In this document: positions 13,757 through 22,197 of the stretch, one piece after another
How the letters are laid out: each line of letters begins with the position of its first letter
Numbering within the stretch: position 1 is the stretch's first letter
Source: Sedimentisphaerales bacterium
Lineage (GTDB): Bacteria; Planctomycetota; Phycisphaerae; Sedimentisphaerales; Anaerobacaceae
Assembly (NCBI GenBank): GCA_016930645.1
Contig: JAFGGH010000045.1
Coordinates: 1-36,968 of the forward strand
Direction: 5' to 3'
Length of the DNA stretch: 36,968 bases
Made by a program: the position numbers and the translations under genes
The notes under the pieces: model-generated
The model's input: the letters and a program-made list of their open reading frames with translations, nothing else
The model's database searches: none
Told to the model about the DNA's origin: nothing

Positions 13757-16597
13757 AGCAACAATTTCAGCGCAGCGGGAACATAAATTCGGGTGGTCGG
13801 GATTTTGGCCTACGGACGGCCAGAAGTTCCAGCATCGGTCGCACTTTTTGTGATTGCTCTTTGAGGCTTCAATCTTTGTTTCGCCTTGGGCTTTTTCGGC
13901 CTTGACTTCACTGACAATGCAAAGGGCTGCGAACTGCTCGATTCCGAAATCATCAACTAATTTTAGAAGCTCCATGTCTGATGTTGAAATCTGAACACCG
14001 GCCTCCTGGTTACTGTTGATAGTTTTTTGTTGCCTGAGGCCTTCGAGAACTCGAAGTACATCATCGCGGAGAGACATTATCTTTTGCCATTTGGAATCAT
14101 CGGCTTTGTAATCGATTGAATTATCAACTTCCGGCAAGGTGGTAAGATGAATACTGTTTGTGTCCTGTGATTTGAACTTCATAGCCGCCCAGACTTCTTC
14201 GGCTGTGTGGACTAAGAGCGGGGCGAGCATCCTGACCAGCCAATCGAGGATATGGTACATTGCGGTCTGGCTTGAGCGACGCTTTGAGCTGTCGGCGGCT
14301 TCGCAGTATAGACGGTCTTTTAGGACGTCCATATAGATACTGCTCATTTCGACTGTGCAGAAGTTATACAGAAGTGAAAAGACCCTGTGGAAGATAAAGC
14401 CTTCGTAGTTGGCGTTGACTTCGGCGATTAATTTTTGAAGCTGCTGCATAGCCCATTTGTCGATTTGGCTCATCCGGTCGTAAGGTACGGAATTTTCGGC
14501 TGGATTAAAATCATCGATGTTGCCGAGCAGATAGCGAAGGGTGTTCCTGATTTTTCTGTAGGCGTCCTGAGTCCTGCCGATTAGCTCATCATTACATCGG
14601 ACATCTTCCTGGTAATTTACACTTGCAACCCAGAGGCGTAATATATCTGCGCCGTATTTTTTGACTTCATCCTGTGCGTTGACGTAGTTGCCCAGTGACT
14701 TGGATTGCTTTATTCCTTTTTCATCGACAGTAAAACCGTGGGTCAGTACGGTTTTGAACGGTGCGGTTTTGATTGAGCCGAGAGCGGGCAGCAGTGACAA
14801 CTGAAACCAGCCCCGGTGCTGGTCTGAGCCTTCGAGGTATAAATCGACGGGGACCGGCCAGCCTTTTTTATGGGCGACACTATACCAGCTACATCCGGAC
14901 TCGAACCAGACATCGAAGATGTTTTCTTCCTTATGCAAATCATCCCAGCTAAATCCTTCAGGTAATTGGAAATCTTCGCCGAGTATTTCCTTCGGCGAAT
15001 CTGTGAACCAGCTATCGGAGCCTTTCTGGCCGATGTGTTTCGCGACGGCAAGGACGGATTCCTTTGTTAACAGGCTGTTGCCGTGCGAATCGATAAATAC
15101 CGGTATCGGCAGGCCCCAGCTTCGTTGTCTGCTGATGCACCAGTCGGGCCGTGATTCGAGCATGCCCTCGATGCGTTTTTGTCCCCATGCGGGTATCCAC
15201 TTTACATTTTTAGTACTATCAAGTGCCATATCGCGGAGATTTTTACCGGTAGATGGTAATTCCTTATCGACACTGATGAACCACTGCTCGGTCGCGCGAA
15301 AGATGACCGGGCCTTTGCTTCGCCAGCAGTGAGGATAACTATGAGTAATTTTCTGTTCAGCTACAAGAAGACCGTCTTTTTCGAGACACTCGATTACCTC
15401 GCCATCGACATTGAGGACGTTTTTGCCTTTCAGCCAGTCTGGAACGGTATCATCGTAACAGCCGTTGTCTTTGACGGGTGAATATACGGCAAGATTATAG
15501 TTTTGTCCTGAGATATAATCTTCAAGACCGTGGCCTGGCGCGATATGAACAAGGCCTGTCCCGTCTTCGGTGGTAACATAGTCGGCGCAAATGACAAAAT
15601 GGGCGTCCTTGTCGGTTGGATTTTGTTTTATGAAAGGGTGCTCGTATCTGAGGTTTTCAAGGTCGGAGCCTCTTACGGTTTTTTCGCTTAGCTGGTATTG
15701 GCCTTCTGCTAATCCGCTTGTTTCAATGACAGCTTTAACTCTGTCTGTGCAGATAACAGATACGAATTTACAACCGTTTTTTTCGTAGCTTATGGTTTGA
15801 TATTCCAGTTTCGGATTTACCGCTACTGCTAAATTAGCGGCGAGTGTCCAGGGGGTAGTAGTCCAAATCATCAGGCAGACATTAGCGTCTGTATTATCAA
15901 CCAAGCCAAGCTCTTTTAATTTGCCGGCGCTGTCGTTGTCCAATGGGAAATTTACGAAAATGCTCGGAGAGGTGATGTCTTTGTATTCGAGTTCTGCTTC
16001 GGCGAGAGCGGTTTCGCAGCCTATCGACCAGTGGATGGGTTTTAGCTGTTTATAGACAAGACCGTTGCCGACCATTTCAGCGAATACTTCGAGTATGCCG
16101 GCTTCATATTGCGGTATGAATGTCAGGTACGGCTGGTCGAAGTCGCCGAAGATGCCTAATTCCTGGAACTGTTTGCTCTGGAGCTTGACATATTTGCTTG
16201 CGTATTTCTTGCAACGCTGACGGATTTCGGGTTTGCTCATTTGTTTTGCTTTGTCGCCGAGCTCGCTTACTACCTTTGCCTCGATAGGCAGGCCGTGACA
16301 ATCCCAGCCGGGGACGTAGGGGGCGTCAAAACCGGCCATAGTCTTGTAGCGGACAACAAAATCCTTCAGCACCTTGTTTATGACGTGGCCCATGTGGATA
16401 TCACCGTTTGCATAAGGCGGGCCGTCGTGGAGGATATATTTTGGCGAGTCTTTGCGGACATCGCGGATTTTGGCGTAGATATTATCCTTTGTCCATTGCT
16501 TTTGCTGCTGCGGCTCGCGCTGGGTGAGATTGGCCTTCATACCGAAAGAGGTCTTTGGCAGATTAAGCGTATCCCGATAATTTTTCTTTTCGCTCAT
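13751..16597 (-). CDS. ileS: Isoleucyl-tRNA synthetase
   Basis: A class Ia synthetase charging tRNA-Ile, with an editing domain that clears Val-tRNA-Ile. The HIGH signature is HMGH in ANGDIHMGHV (about residues 64-72), the KMSKS loop is KQSKS in GIKQSKSLGN (about 628), and a C-terminal zinc ribbon carries CDRC (919-922) and CSRC (939-942), typical of the bacterial type. At 948 aa it is full length. AGGA sits 8 bp before ATG 16597. A leader ORF rich in Ile codons and a terminator hairpin lie upstream on the same strand (16852-17033), which suggests control by attenuation. The stop overlaps the convergent GT9 stop. Confidence 0.96.
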   Translation of the reverse strand: MSEKKNYRDTLNLPKTSFGMKANLTQREPQQQKQWTKDNIYAKIRDVRKDSPKYILHDGPPYANGDIHMGHVINKVLKDFVVRYKTMAGFDAPYVPGWDCHGLPIEAKVVSELGDKAKQMSKPEIRQRCKKYASKYVKLQSKQFQELGIFGDFDQPYLTFIPQYEAGILEVFAEMVGNGLVYKQLKPIHWSIGCETALAEAELEYKDITSPSIFVNFPLDNDSAGKLKELGLVDNTDANVCLMIWTTTPWTLAANLAVAVNPKLEYQTISYEKNGCKFVSVICTDRVKAVIETSGLAEGQYQLSEKTVRGSDLENLRYEHPFIKQNPTDKDAHFVICADYVTTEDGTGLVHIAPGHGLEDYISGQNYNLAVYSPVKDNGCYDDTVPDWLKGKNVLNVDGEVIECLEKDGLLVAEQKITHSYPHCWRSKGPVIFRATEQWFISVDKELPSTGKNLRDMALDSTKNVKWIPAWGQKRIEGMLESRPDWCISRQRSWGLPIPVFIDSHGNSLLTKESVLAVAKHIGQKGSDSWFTDSPKEILGEDFQLPEGFSWDDLHKEENIFDVWFESGCSWYSVAHKKGWPVPVDLYLEGSDQHRGWFQLSLLPALGSIKTAPFKTVLTHGFTVDEKGIKQSKSLGNYVNAQDEVKKYGADILRLWVASVNYQEDVRCNDELIGRTQDAYRKIRNTLRYLLGNIDDFNPAENSVPYDRMSQIDKWAMQQLQKLIAEVNANYEGFIFHRVFSLLYNFCTVEMSSIYMDVLKDRLYCEAADSSKRRSSQTAMYHILDWLVRMLAPLLVHTAEEVWAAMKFKSQDTNSIHLTTLPEVDNSIDYKADDSKWQKIMSLRDDVLRVLEGLRQQKTINSNQEAGVQISTSDMELLKLVDDFGIEQFAALCIVSEVKAEKAQGETKIEASKSNHKKCDRCWNFWPSVGQNPDHPNLCSRCAEIVAL

Positions 16598-16631
16598 TAT
16601 ATTTCCTAAGTTACTTAATCACTGATTTTTA

Positions 16632-16657
16632 TCCGCCGTAGTCTGGACGAAGGCGGA
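16632..16657. repeat. TCCGCC...GGCGGA dispersed palindrome
   Basis: TCCGCC and GGCGGA flank GTAGTCTGGACGAA, giving a 26-bp imperfect hairpin. A related, shorter CCCGCC-TTC-GGCGGG hairpin is at 26229-26243 after rnr. Confidence 0.45.
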
Positions 16658-16752
16658 ACGCTAATTACACTCGTATCGCGTTGTGCGTATCGTGTACAGC
16701 GTAAGTTCATTCGTAATTCGTAGCTCGTAATTCGATATTCGTTATTCTTTTT

Positions 16753-16795
16753 ATCAATCAGTGTAATCATCTTAATCAGTTAAATCAGCGATTAT
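16753..16795 (+). repeat. AATCAGTGTAATC-type dispersed repeat
   Basis: Successive AATCAG(T/C)G, TAATCA and AATCAGCGATT units. Similar units occur at about 1276-1288 and 1557-1585 in the other repeat-rich gap, always in noncoding DNA. Confidence 0.5.
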
Positions 16796-16845
16796 ATACC
16801 CAAATCGAATCGGCCATGATAGTTTTTAATACGTTTCAAATCAAT

Positions 16846-16882
16846 AAAAAAGGCCTTGCAGGAAATTTTGCCCTGCAAGGCC
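16846..16882 (-). terminator. Rho-independent terminator, candidate ileS attenuator
   Basis: On the minus strand, GGCCTTGCAGG (16882-16872) pairs perfectly with CCTGCAAGGCC (16862-16852) across a 9-nt loop, and six T residues follow at once (16851-16846). On the plus strand no T-run follows, so the signal is directional. It lies between the Ile-rich leader ORF (ends 16908) and ileS (starts 16597). Confidence 0.8.
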
Positions 16883-16898
16883 GTAAGCTCAAAAGTAA

Positions 16899-16922
16899 GC
16901 CTGCCTTTCAGAGCGAGGAAAG
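16899..16922 (-). promoter_or_regulatory. Candidate attenuator segments 1 and 2 upstream of ileS
   Basis: On the minus strand, CTTTC (16922-16918, segment 1, directly after the Ile codons) can pair with GAAAG (16909-16905). The same segment 2 continues to GCAGGC (16904-16899), which can pair with GCCTTGC in the terminator's first arm (16881-16875) with one bulged base. The two pairings involving segments 2 and 3 are mutually exclusive with full terminator formation. Pairing strengths were judged by eye. Confidence 0.5.
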
Positions 16923-17030
16923 ATTAATAATTATAATTATATTGATAATTAAAATGATTGCAGCGACAGCGTCCAGCCTGATTCGGCCTGTCCGGCAGGT
17001 CCTGATTTTTGTTAAATGTTTTGCTGTCAT
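16908..17030 (-). CDS. Ile-rich leader peptide, candidate attenuator of ileS
   Basis: A 40-codon ORF starts at ATG 17030 and ends at TGA 16908-16910. It begins MTAKHLTKIRTCRTGRIRLD and ends in a run where residues 25, 26, 28, 29 and 31-35 are Ile (AVAAIILIINIIIIINLSSL). All three Ile codons, including ATA, occur in the run. A promoter ends 10 bp before the ATG, so the message is essentially leaderless (start near 17033). The layout of promoter, Ile-codon run, stop, terminator, then ileS matches leader-peptide attenuation as in ilv and pheS operons. Alternatively it is a small membrane protein: the hydrophobic run after a basic N-terminus would also form one transmembrane helix. Confidence 0.6.
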   Translation of the reverse strand: MTAKHLTKIRTCRTGRIRLDAVAAIILIINIIIIINLSSL

Positions 17031-17039
17031 AGAAGCACC

Positions 17040-17068
17040 TTTATAGCATTAATATCGGCAGTTGTCAA
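17040..17068 (-). promoter_or_regulatory. Promoter of the ileS leader transcript
   Basis: On the minus strand, TTGACA (17068-17063) and TATAAA (17045-17040) are separated by 17 bp. Initiation is expected near 17033, three bases before the leader ATG. It is divergent from the TMTC-like gene promoter. Confidence 0.7.
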
Positions 17069-17104
17069 ATCGGGCTTTATAAAGTTCTTTGCTTATTCGG
17101 CCGA

Positions 17105-17133
17105 TTTACAATAGGAACGACTGAGAATATATT
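17105..17133 (+). promoter_or_regulatory. Promoter of the TMTC-like gene
   Basis: TTTACA (17105-17110), a 17-bp spacer, and TATATT (17128-17133). Transcription would start near 17140, only about 14 nt before ATG 17154, and no Shine-Dalgarno sequence is present. Confidence 0.5.
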
Positions 17134-17153
17134 TTCTTTTTCGGCCTGTAAAA

Positions 17154-18671
17154 ATGAGCGAAAATTCAAACAAAAACTGTTTTGTCTTAATTTGCCTGGC
17201 GCTTGTAATAATTACTGTAGCTGTCTTTTACCAGGTAAGAAGCTTTGATTTCATTGGATATGACGACCCTATATATGTTTATAACAATCCCAATGTCCAG
17301 TCGGGCATTAAAATATCGACAATCAAATGGGCCTTTGGCAGTATTAATCCGAGTTACTGGCATCCATTGACCTGGCTTTCACATGCGCTGGACTGGCAGA
17401 TTTTCGGGTTTAATCCCGGCGGCCATCACTATACCAATCTTGTTTTTCATGTCGCCAATACGCTGCTTCTTTTGGTGGTGCTGAATCAGATGACTCGTGC
17501 GCTTTGGCCAAGTGCGTTTGTTGCGGCGCTGTTTGCGCTTCATCCATTGCATGTGGAATCTGTGGTGTGGGTATCTGAGCGAAAAGATGTGTTAAGCACA
17601 TTTTTCTGGCTTTTGACGATGGCAGCATATTTGATGTATGTAAGACGTCCCGGGGCGGTCCGTTATATTCTTGTAGTGTCGTGTTTTGCGTTAGGGCTGA
17701 TGTCGAAACCTATGGTGATAACTTTGCCGCTTGTATTGCTGCTGCTGGACTATTGGCCGCTTGGTCGTATTCCGGATTTTAACCGGCGGAGGCTTTATCG
17801 GCTTATTCTGGAGAAAATTCCATTGTTTATTCTAGCGGCAGCGATAAGCGTCGTTACATTTATTGCCCAGCGGAGCGCCGGAGCAGTAAGAGAGCTTGCC
17901 GAATTTCCTCTGAAGATTCGTATTTTCAATGCGTTTATCTCTTATATAGGATATATATGGAAAATGATTTGGCCGGAGCGGCTTGCAATTTTTTATCCTT
18001 ACTCATCTCAAGGCATATCGATTTTATATGTTATTGTGGCGTTTGCCGTTCTATTGGCAGTAACAATTTTTGTGCTTCGATTCGCATCATCAAGGCGATA
18101 CCTGGTTACGGGTTGGCTCTGGTATCTCATAACATTATTGCCTGTTATCGGCTTGGTGCAGGTTGGGCGACAGGCTTTTGCCGACCGTTACAGCTATGTT
18201 ACTATGATTGGATTATTTATTATGATTGCATGGGGCGTGCCGGAGCTGTTTGGAAAATGGCGATACAGGAATATTGTGCTTTTTGTTTCGGCTTTATTGA
18301 TTATATCTGCTGTGTTGGTACGCACATACTTTCAGCTTGGTCATTGGCGAAACAGCGAGACTGTATTTACGCACGCTCTCGACGTGACGGAAGATAATTA
18401 CATGGCGCATTTTTGTTTAGCGGGGCCGCTTTCCGAGCAGGGCAGATTTGACGAGGTTATTTACCATTGTTCCGAAGCGTTACGAATTAATCCTGATTTC
18501 GACAAAGCAATATTTGGTCTGGCTTTAGCCCATAACAGTCTTGGTGGTAAGCTTTACGAACAAGGCAAATATGACAAAGCTATTGAACATTTTAAAAAGG
18601 CCCTTGAAGTCAAACCGGATTATACTAAGGCAAGAGATAATCTCAATATTGTGCTGATGGAAAAACGATAA
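17154..18671 (+). CDS. TMTC-like GT-C membrane protein with C-terminal TPRs
   Basis: The 505-aa protein has an N-terminal helix, then IGYDDPIYVYNNPNVQSG and NPSYWHPLTWLSHALDW (about residues 39-82). This is the conserved acidic and aromatic loop of TMTC-like (DUF1736-type) proteins, related to protein O-mannosyltransferases. It is followed by roughly nine more hydrophobic segments and two TPR units at the C-terminus (about 418-500; KLYEQGKYDKAIEHFKKALE). The D-D pair at 42-43 is where a GT-C catalytic aspartate is expected. It probably moves a sugar from a polyprenyl carrier onto protein or glycan outside the membrane. Relatives often have many more TPRs, so this one is short. Confidence 0.8.
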   Translation: MSENSNKNCFVLICLALVIITVAVFYQVRSFDFIGYDDPIYVYNNPNVQSGIKISTIKWAFGSINPSYWHPLTWLSHALDWQIFGFNPGGHHYTNLVFHVANTLLLLVVLNQMTRALWPSAFVAALFALHPLHVESVVWVSERKDVLSTFFWLLTMAAYLMYVRRPGAVRYILVVSCFALGLMSKPMVITLPLVLLLLDYWPLGRIPDFNRRRLYRLILEKIPLFILAAAISVVTFIAQRSAGAVRELAEFPLKIRIFNAFISYIGYIWKMIWPERLAIFYPYSSQGISILYVIVAFAVLLAVTIFVLRFASSRRYLVTGWLWYLITLLPVIGLVQVGRQAFADRYSYVTMIGLFIMIAWGVPELFGKWRYRNIVLFVSALLIISAVLVRTYFQLGHWRNSETVFTHALDVTEDNYMAHFCLAGPLSEQGRFDEVIYHCSEALRINPDFDKAIFGLALAHNSLGGKLYEQGKYDKAIEHFKKALEVKPDYTKARDNLNIVLMEKR

Positions 18672-18733
18672 AACAAGAAATCATAATTTTTATTCACTCT
18701 CTGGATATGTTCTTACAGCATTTCTCTTATACC

Positions 18734-18762
18734 TTGACAGCAAAGCGGCCAATCAATAAAGT
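18734..18762 (+). promoter_or_regulatory. Candidate polA promoter
   Basis: TTGACA (18734-18739), 17 bp, then TAAAGT (18757-18762), a 4/6 match to the -10. Initiation would fall near 18769, making the polA message nearly leaderless. That fits the lack of any Shine-Dalgarno sequence before ATG 18771. Confidence 0.4.
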
Positions 18763-18770
18763 TATGTTAA

Positions 18771-21497
18771 ATGGCAAAGACGCTTTATATTATTGACGGG
18801 CATGCCCATATCTATGCGGCGTATTACGCACCTATGCGGGGGCGGCTGACCAGTCCCGCCGGGGAGCCGACCAAGGCGACCTATATCTTCACTACCGCAA
18901 TGCTAAAGCTTATCAACGAGGCCAAGCCTGATATGCTCATAGTCGCAATGGATTCAAAAGAGCCGAGCTTTCGGACGAAGATTTATAAAGAATATAAGGC
19001 GCACCGGCCTCCGATGCCCGACGATATGCCGGTCCAGATTGGCAGGATAGAAGAAATACTTGAGGCTATGAATATTCCGATGCTGCGCTGCAGCGGTTTT
19101 GAGGCGGATGATTTGATAGGCACTATTGCGACGAAGGCTTCGGCAAAAGGTATTGATGTTTATATCTGCTCCAAAGACAAGGACATGCTCCAGCTTTTGG
19201 ATAAGCACGTCAAGACATACGACATAAAGACCGGTGAAATAACGAATCTTGAATCGATGAAAAAAGATATGAATATGACGCCGGAGCAGTTTATCGATGT
19301 GCTTGCGCTTCAGGGTGACACATCGGACAATATACCGGGAGTGCCTGATGTCGGGCCCAAAACAGCATTGGAATGGATACAGCAGTACGGCTCAATCGAT
19401 AATTTATATAAACACGCCGATGAGATAAAAGGCAAACGGGGGGATAATCTGAGGGCATCGGCTGAAGTTGTGGAACTGAGCAAAGAACTTGTCAAAATCG
19501 ACCGCAACGCACCGGTTGATATCAATCAGGAAAAATTCGCGGTAAAGAAATTCGATAATGAGGCTTTGGCGGAGATTTTTACAGAGCTTGATTTTGTAAG
19601 GCTGATGACTCAGCTTGGTTTGCATCCGGTTACAAAGGGAACGGAAAAGCCTGCCAAGATTATAAAAGAGCAAACAAGCGTAAAAAAGAACGCTAAAGGT
19701 GATTATGAATTAATCGATACGCCCGGGAAATTCGACAAGTTTTTATCCGAGCTTAAAAAGCAAAGGCTTTTTGCGGTTGATACGGAGACAACCGCGATAA
19801 ACGCTATGCGTGCCGATTTGGTTGGGATGAGCTTTAGCTGGGAAGCAGGAAAAGGATATTATTTGCCGGTCAGGGCGCCGCTGGGGACAAGTCATCTTGA
19901 GCTATCTGAAATAAAATCTCAGCTTGCGCCGATATTGGCTGATGAGAAAATAAAAAAAATCGGCCAGAATATCAAATACGATTTGCTCGTATTGAGAAAC
20001 GCCGGTATGCCTTTGGGCGGGATTTATTTCGATACTATGGTTGCTTCGTATTGTCTTGACCCTTTGCGGAGAAGTCACGGTCTGGATTCTATGGCTGAGG
20101 ATTTTCTGGATTATGAGTGTATTGGTATTTCAGCTCTTATCGGTAAAGGCAAGAATCAGCTAACGTTTGATATGGTCGATACCGAGGCTGCTTGTGAATA
20201 TGCAGCAGAGGACGCGGACATTACATTTCGATTGTACGAATATCTGAAAGAGCATCTGGAAGAGCAGCCTGAAATCAAGAAACTGTTTGAAGAAGTCGAG
20301 ATGCCGTTGGTGGCAGTCCTTGCCGAGATGGAATATAACGGCGTTTCGCTGGATGTGCAGTTGCTTAAGAAGATGTCGGGCAGACTCGAAAGTGAGAGGA
20401 AAGAAATCTCCGAAAAGATTTTTAAAGAGGCTGGAACGGTTTTTAACATTGATTCGCCGAAGCAGTTAGCGGAAATTCTGTTCGATAGGCTTGGTTTGGA
20501 ATCAATTGAGGTTGGCAAAACGGGGCGGAGCACGGATGCCGGTGTTTTGGAAGAATTATCCGAGCAGCACCCGATAGCGGATTTGGCTTTGCAATACCGG
20601 CAAATCAGCAAACTGCAAAATACTTATGTCGATAAGCTGGGGACGTTGATAAATCCGCGAACCAACAGAGTGCATGCATCCTTTAATCAGACAGTTACGG
20701 TAACGGGGAGATTGAGTTCCAGCAACCCCAATTTGCAGAATATTCCGATTCGTACCGATTTGGGCAGGCAGATTCGTGAGGCATTTGTGCCTGCGGAGAA
20801 AAACGATTATTTATTAAGCGCTGATTATTCTCAGATTGAGCTGCGGCTGCTGGCACATTTTTCAAAAGACAAAGAGCTTTGCAGGGCATTTGCCGAAGAT
20901 AAGGATATTCACAGCTTTGTAGCTTCACAGATTTTCGATGTGCCGATTGATGAAGTGACCAGGGATATGCGTTCGCGCTGCAAAGCGGTAAATTTCGGAT
21001 TGATTTATGGGCAGGGTGCTTTCGGACTGTCTCGAACGATTGGGATAAGTCAGGCTGAGGCGAAAGAATTTATTGAAGGTTATTTTGCGCGGTACAGCTC
21101 GATAAAGGATTTTATGTGTAAAGTTATCGAAGACGCTCGCAAAAGCGGGTACGCCGAGACGATTCTCGGCAGGCGGAGGAAAATCCTGAATCTCAACAGT
21201 AAAAATTCGCTGAAGCGGTCACAGGCCGAGCGGCTTGCCGTTAATACGACGATACAGGGTTCGGCGGCGGACTTGATTAAGGTCGCGATGATTAATATTC
21301 AAAGGAGAATTGAATCGGAAGATATGCCTGTAAAAATGATACTGCAGATTCACGATGAGCTTGTATTTGAGGTACCTTCGAAGGAAGCGAAAAAGCACTC
21401 CAAGTGGATAAGTGAAGAGATGACCGGCGCGATTCGGTTTGATGTTCCCCTTAAAGTTGATGTTACCTGCGGGGCGAGCTGGCTTGGGAAAAAATGA
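18771..21497 (+). CDS. polA: DNA polymerase I
   Basis: A 908-aa family A polymerase with all three parts. The 5'-nuclease domain covers about 1-290 (LYIIDGHAHIYAAYYAP; EADDLIGTIA; SKDKDMLQLL; GDTSDNIPGVPDVGPKTA). The 3'-5' exonuclease lies at about 325-510 with its metal ligands present (AVDTETT near 333-339, NIKYDLLVL, EYAAEDADIT), so proofreading is expected, unlike Taq-type enzymes. The polymerase domain has TGRLSSSNPNLQNIP, SADYSQIELR (about 683-692) and QIHDELVFEV (about 859-868). It repairs DNA and removes RNA primers. It ends 4 bp before the convergent response regulator stop. Confidence 0.97.
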   Translation: MAKTLYIIDGHAHIYAAYYAPMRGRLTSPAGEPTKATYIFTTAMLKLINEAKPDMLIVAMDSKEPSFRTKIYKEYKAHRPPMPDDMPVQIGRIEEILEAMNIPMLRCSGFEADDLIGTIATKASAKGIDVYICSKDKDMLQLLDKHVKTYDIKTGEITNLESMKKDMNMTPEQFIDVLALQGDTSDNIPGVPDVGPKTALEWIQQYGSIDNLYKHADEIKGKRGDNLRASAEVVELSKELVKIDRNAPVDINQEKFAVKKFDNEALAEIFTELDFVRLMTQLGLHPVTKGTEKPAKIIKEQTSVKKNAKGDYELIDTPGKFDKFLSELKKQRLFAVDTETTAINAMRADLVGMSFSWEAGKGYYLPVRAPLGTSHLELSEIKSQLAPILADEKIKKIGQNIKYDLLVLRNAGMPLGGIYFDTMVASYCLDPLRRSHGLDSMAEDFLDYECIGISALIGKGKNQLTFDMVDTEAACEYAAEDADITFRLYEYLKEHLEEQPEIKKLFEEVEMPLVAVLAEMEYNGVSLDVQLLKKMSGRLESERKEISEKIFKEAGTVFNIDSPKQLAEILFDRLGLESIEVGKTGRSTDAGVLEELSEQHPIADLALQYRQISKLQNTYVDKLGTLINPRTNRVHASFNQTVTVTGRLSSSNPNLQNIPIRTDLGRQIREAFVPAEKNDYLLSADYSQIELRLLAHFSKDKELCRAFAEDKDIHSFVASQIFDVPIDEVTRDMRSRCKAVNFGLIYGQGAFGLSRTIGISQAEAKEFIEGYFARYSSIKDFMCKVIEDARKSGYAETILGRRRKILNLNSKNSLKRSQAERLAVNTTIQGSAADLIKVAMINIQRRIESEDMPVKMILQIHDELVFEVPSKEAKKHSKWISEEMTGAIRFDVPLKVDVTCGASWLGKK

Positions 21498-21501
21498 GAT
21501 G

Positions 21502-22176
21502 TTACTCGGTGGTTTTGCTGTTTACCCAGCGGATAGCGTATTGTAAAAGTTCTGTGGCGTCGGTGAGGTTTAATTTTTCTTTAATGTGCGCCCTGTAAGT
21601 TTCAATTGTTTTGACGCTGAGGTGGAGGTGTTCGGCTATTTTTCGAGTACTGTTGCCTTGGCCGATAAGGGTGAATACTTCAAGCTCTCTGTCGCTTAGC
21701 CTTTCGATAGCTGAAGCACCGACTTCGGGACCGGCGCCTACCATTTTGCGCATCATTTTTGCGGACATTTTGTCACTGACATAAATCCTGTCGGCAAGGA
21801 TTTGTTTGATTGCGTCAACGACCTTTTCGGTTGCGACGGATTTCATTATATAGCCTTTTGCGCCGGCACGTAGGGCACGCTCGGCGTATAGTGACTCATC
21901 GTGCATAGACAATGCGAGTATGGAAACAGACGGATAACTTGTCTTGATATCTTTTATCAGCTCCATGCCGCTTGATTCTTTTAATGAAATATCGACTATG
22001 GCGACATCGGGTTTAAACTGTTTGATTAAGGACATTGCCTGAGGGGCATCTTCCGCTTGGGCACAGACTTCTAAATCCGGCTCGTGATTGATGAGCTGGC
22101 TTAGACCCTGCCTTACAATTGGATGGTCATCGACAACAATGATTCGAGTTTTTTTTGTTTTGTCTTCTTTTACCAT
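21502..22176 (-). CDS. NarL/FixJ-type two-component response regulator
   Basis: The N-terminal receiver domain has acidic pocket D16/D17 (VVDDHP), phospho-acceptor D62 (AIVDISLKESSGMEL), and the conserved lysine in AGAKGYIMKS. The C-terminal LuxR/GerE HTH (about 155-218) begins LSDRELEVFTLIGQGNSTRK and includes LSVKTIETYRAHI, the recognition helix. It follows the sensor kinase gene by 21 bp on the same strand, so the two form a cognate pair. Target genes are not indicated by the neighbourhood. Confidence 0.92.
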   Translation of the reverse strand: MVKEDKTKKTRIIVVDDHPIVRQGLSQLINHEPDLEVCAQAEDAPQAMSLIKQFKPDVAIVDISLKESSGMELIKDIKTSYPSVSILALSMHDESLYAERALRAGAKGYIMKSVATEKVVDAIKQILADRIYVSDKMSAKMMRKMVGAGPEVGASAIERLSDRELEVFTLIGQGNSTRKIAEHLHLSVKTIETYRAHIKEKLNLTDATELLQYAIRWVNSKTTE

Positions 22177-22197
22177 TTTCTTCCTGCCCGAAAATAT

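Larger units (their letters stand above)
16598..16851. other. ileS 5' untranslated region filled with decayed repeats
   Basis: No gene is visible in these 254 bases. They contain a TCCGCC...GGCGGA inverted element (16632-16657), a run of TTCGTAATTCGTAGCTCGTA-type copies (about 16706-16745), and an AATCAGTGTAATCATCTTAA-type run (16753-16795). If the attenuator controls ileS, the transcript crosses this DNA. The repeats were therefore probably inserted into the leader. Confidence 0.55.

Noticed and set aside
16598-17033. T-box riboswitch for ileS
   Set aside because: I saw no T-box sequence (TGGNACCGCG-like) or specifier-loop architecture. The Ile-rich ORF and hairpin explain the region better.
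16816-17046. Plus-strand ORF of 76 codons opposite the ileS leader
   Set aside because: It runs through the terminator stem and the Ile-run complement, has no promoter or ribosome-binding site, and its peptide has no recognisable features.
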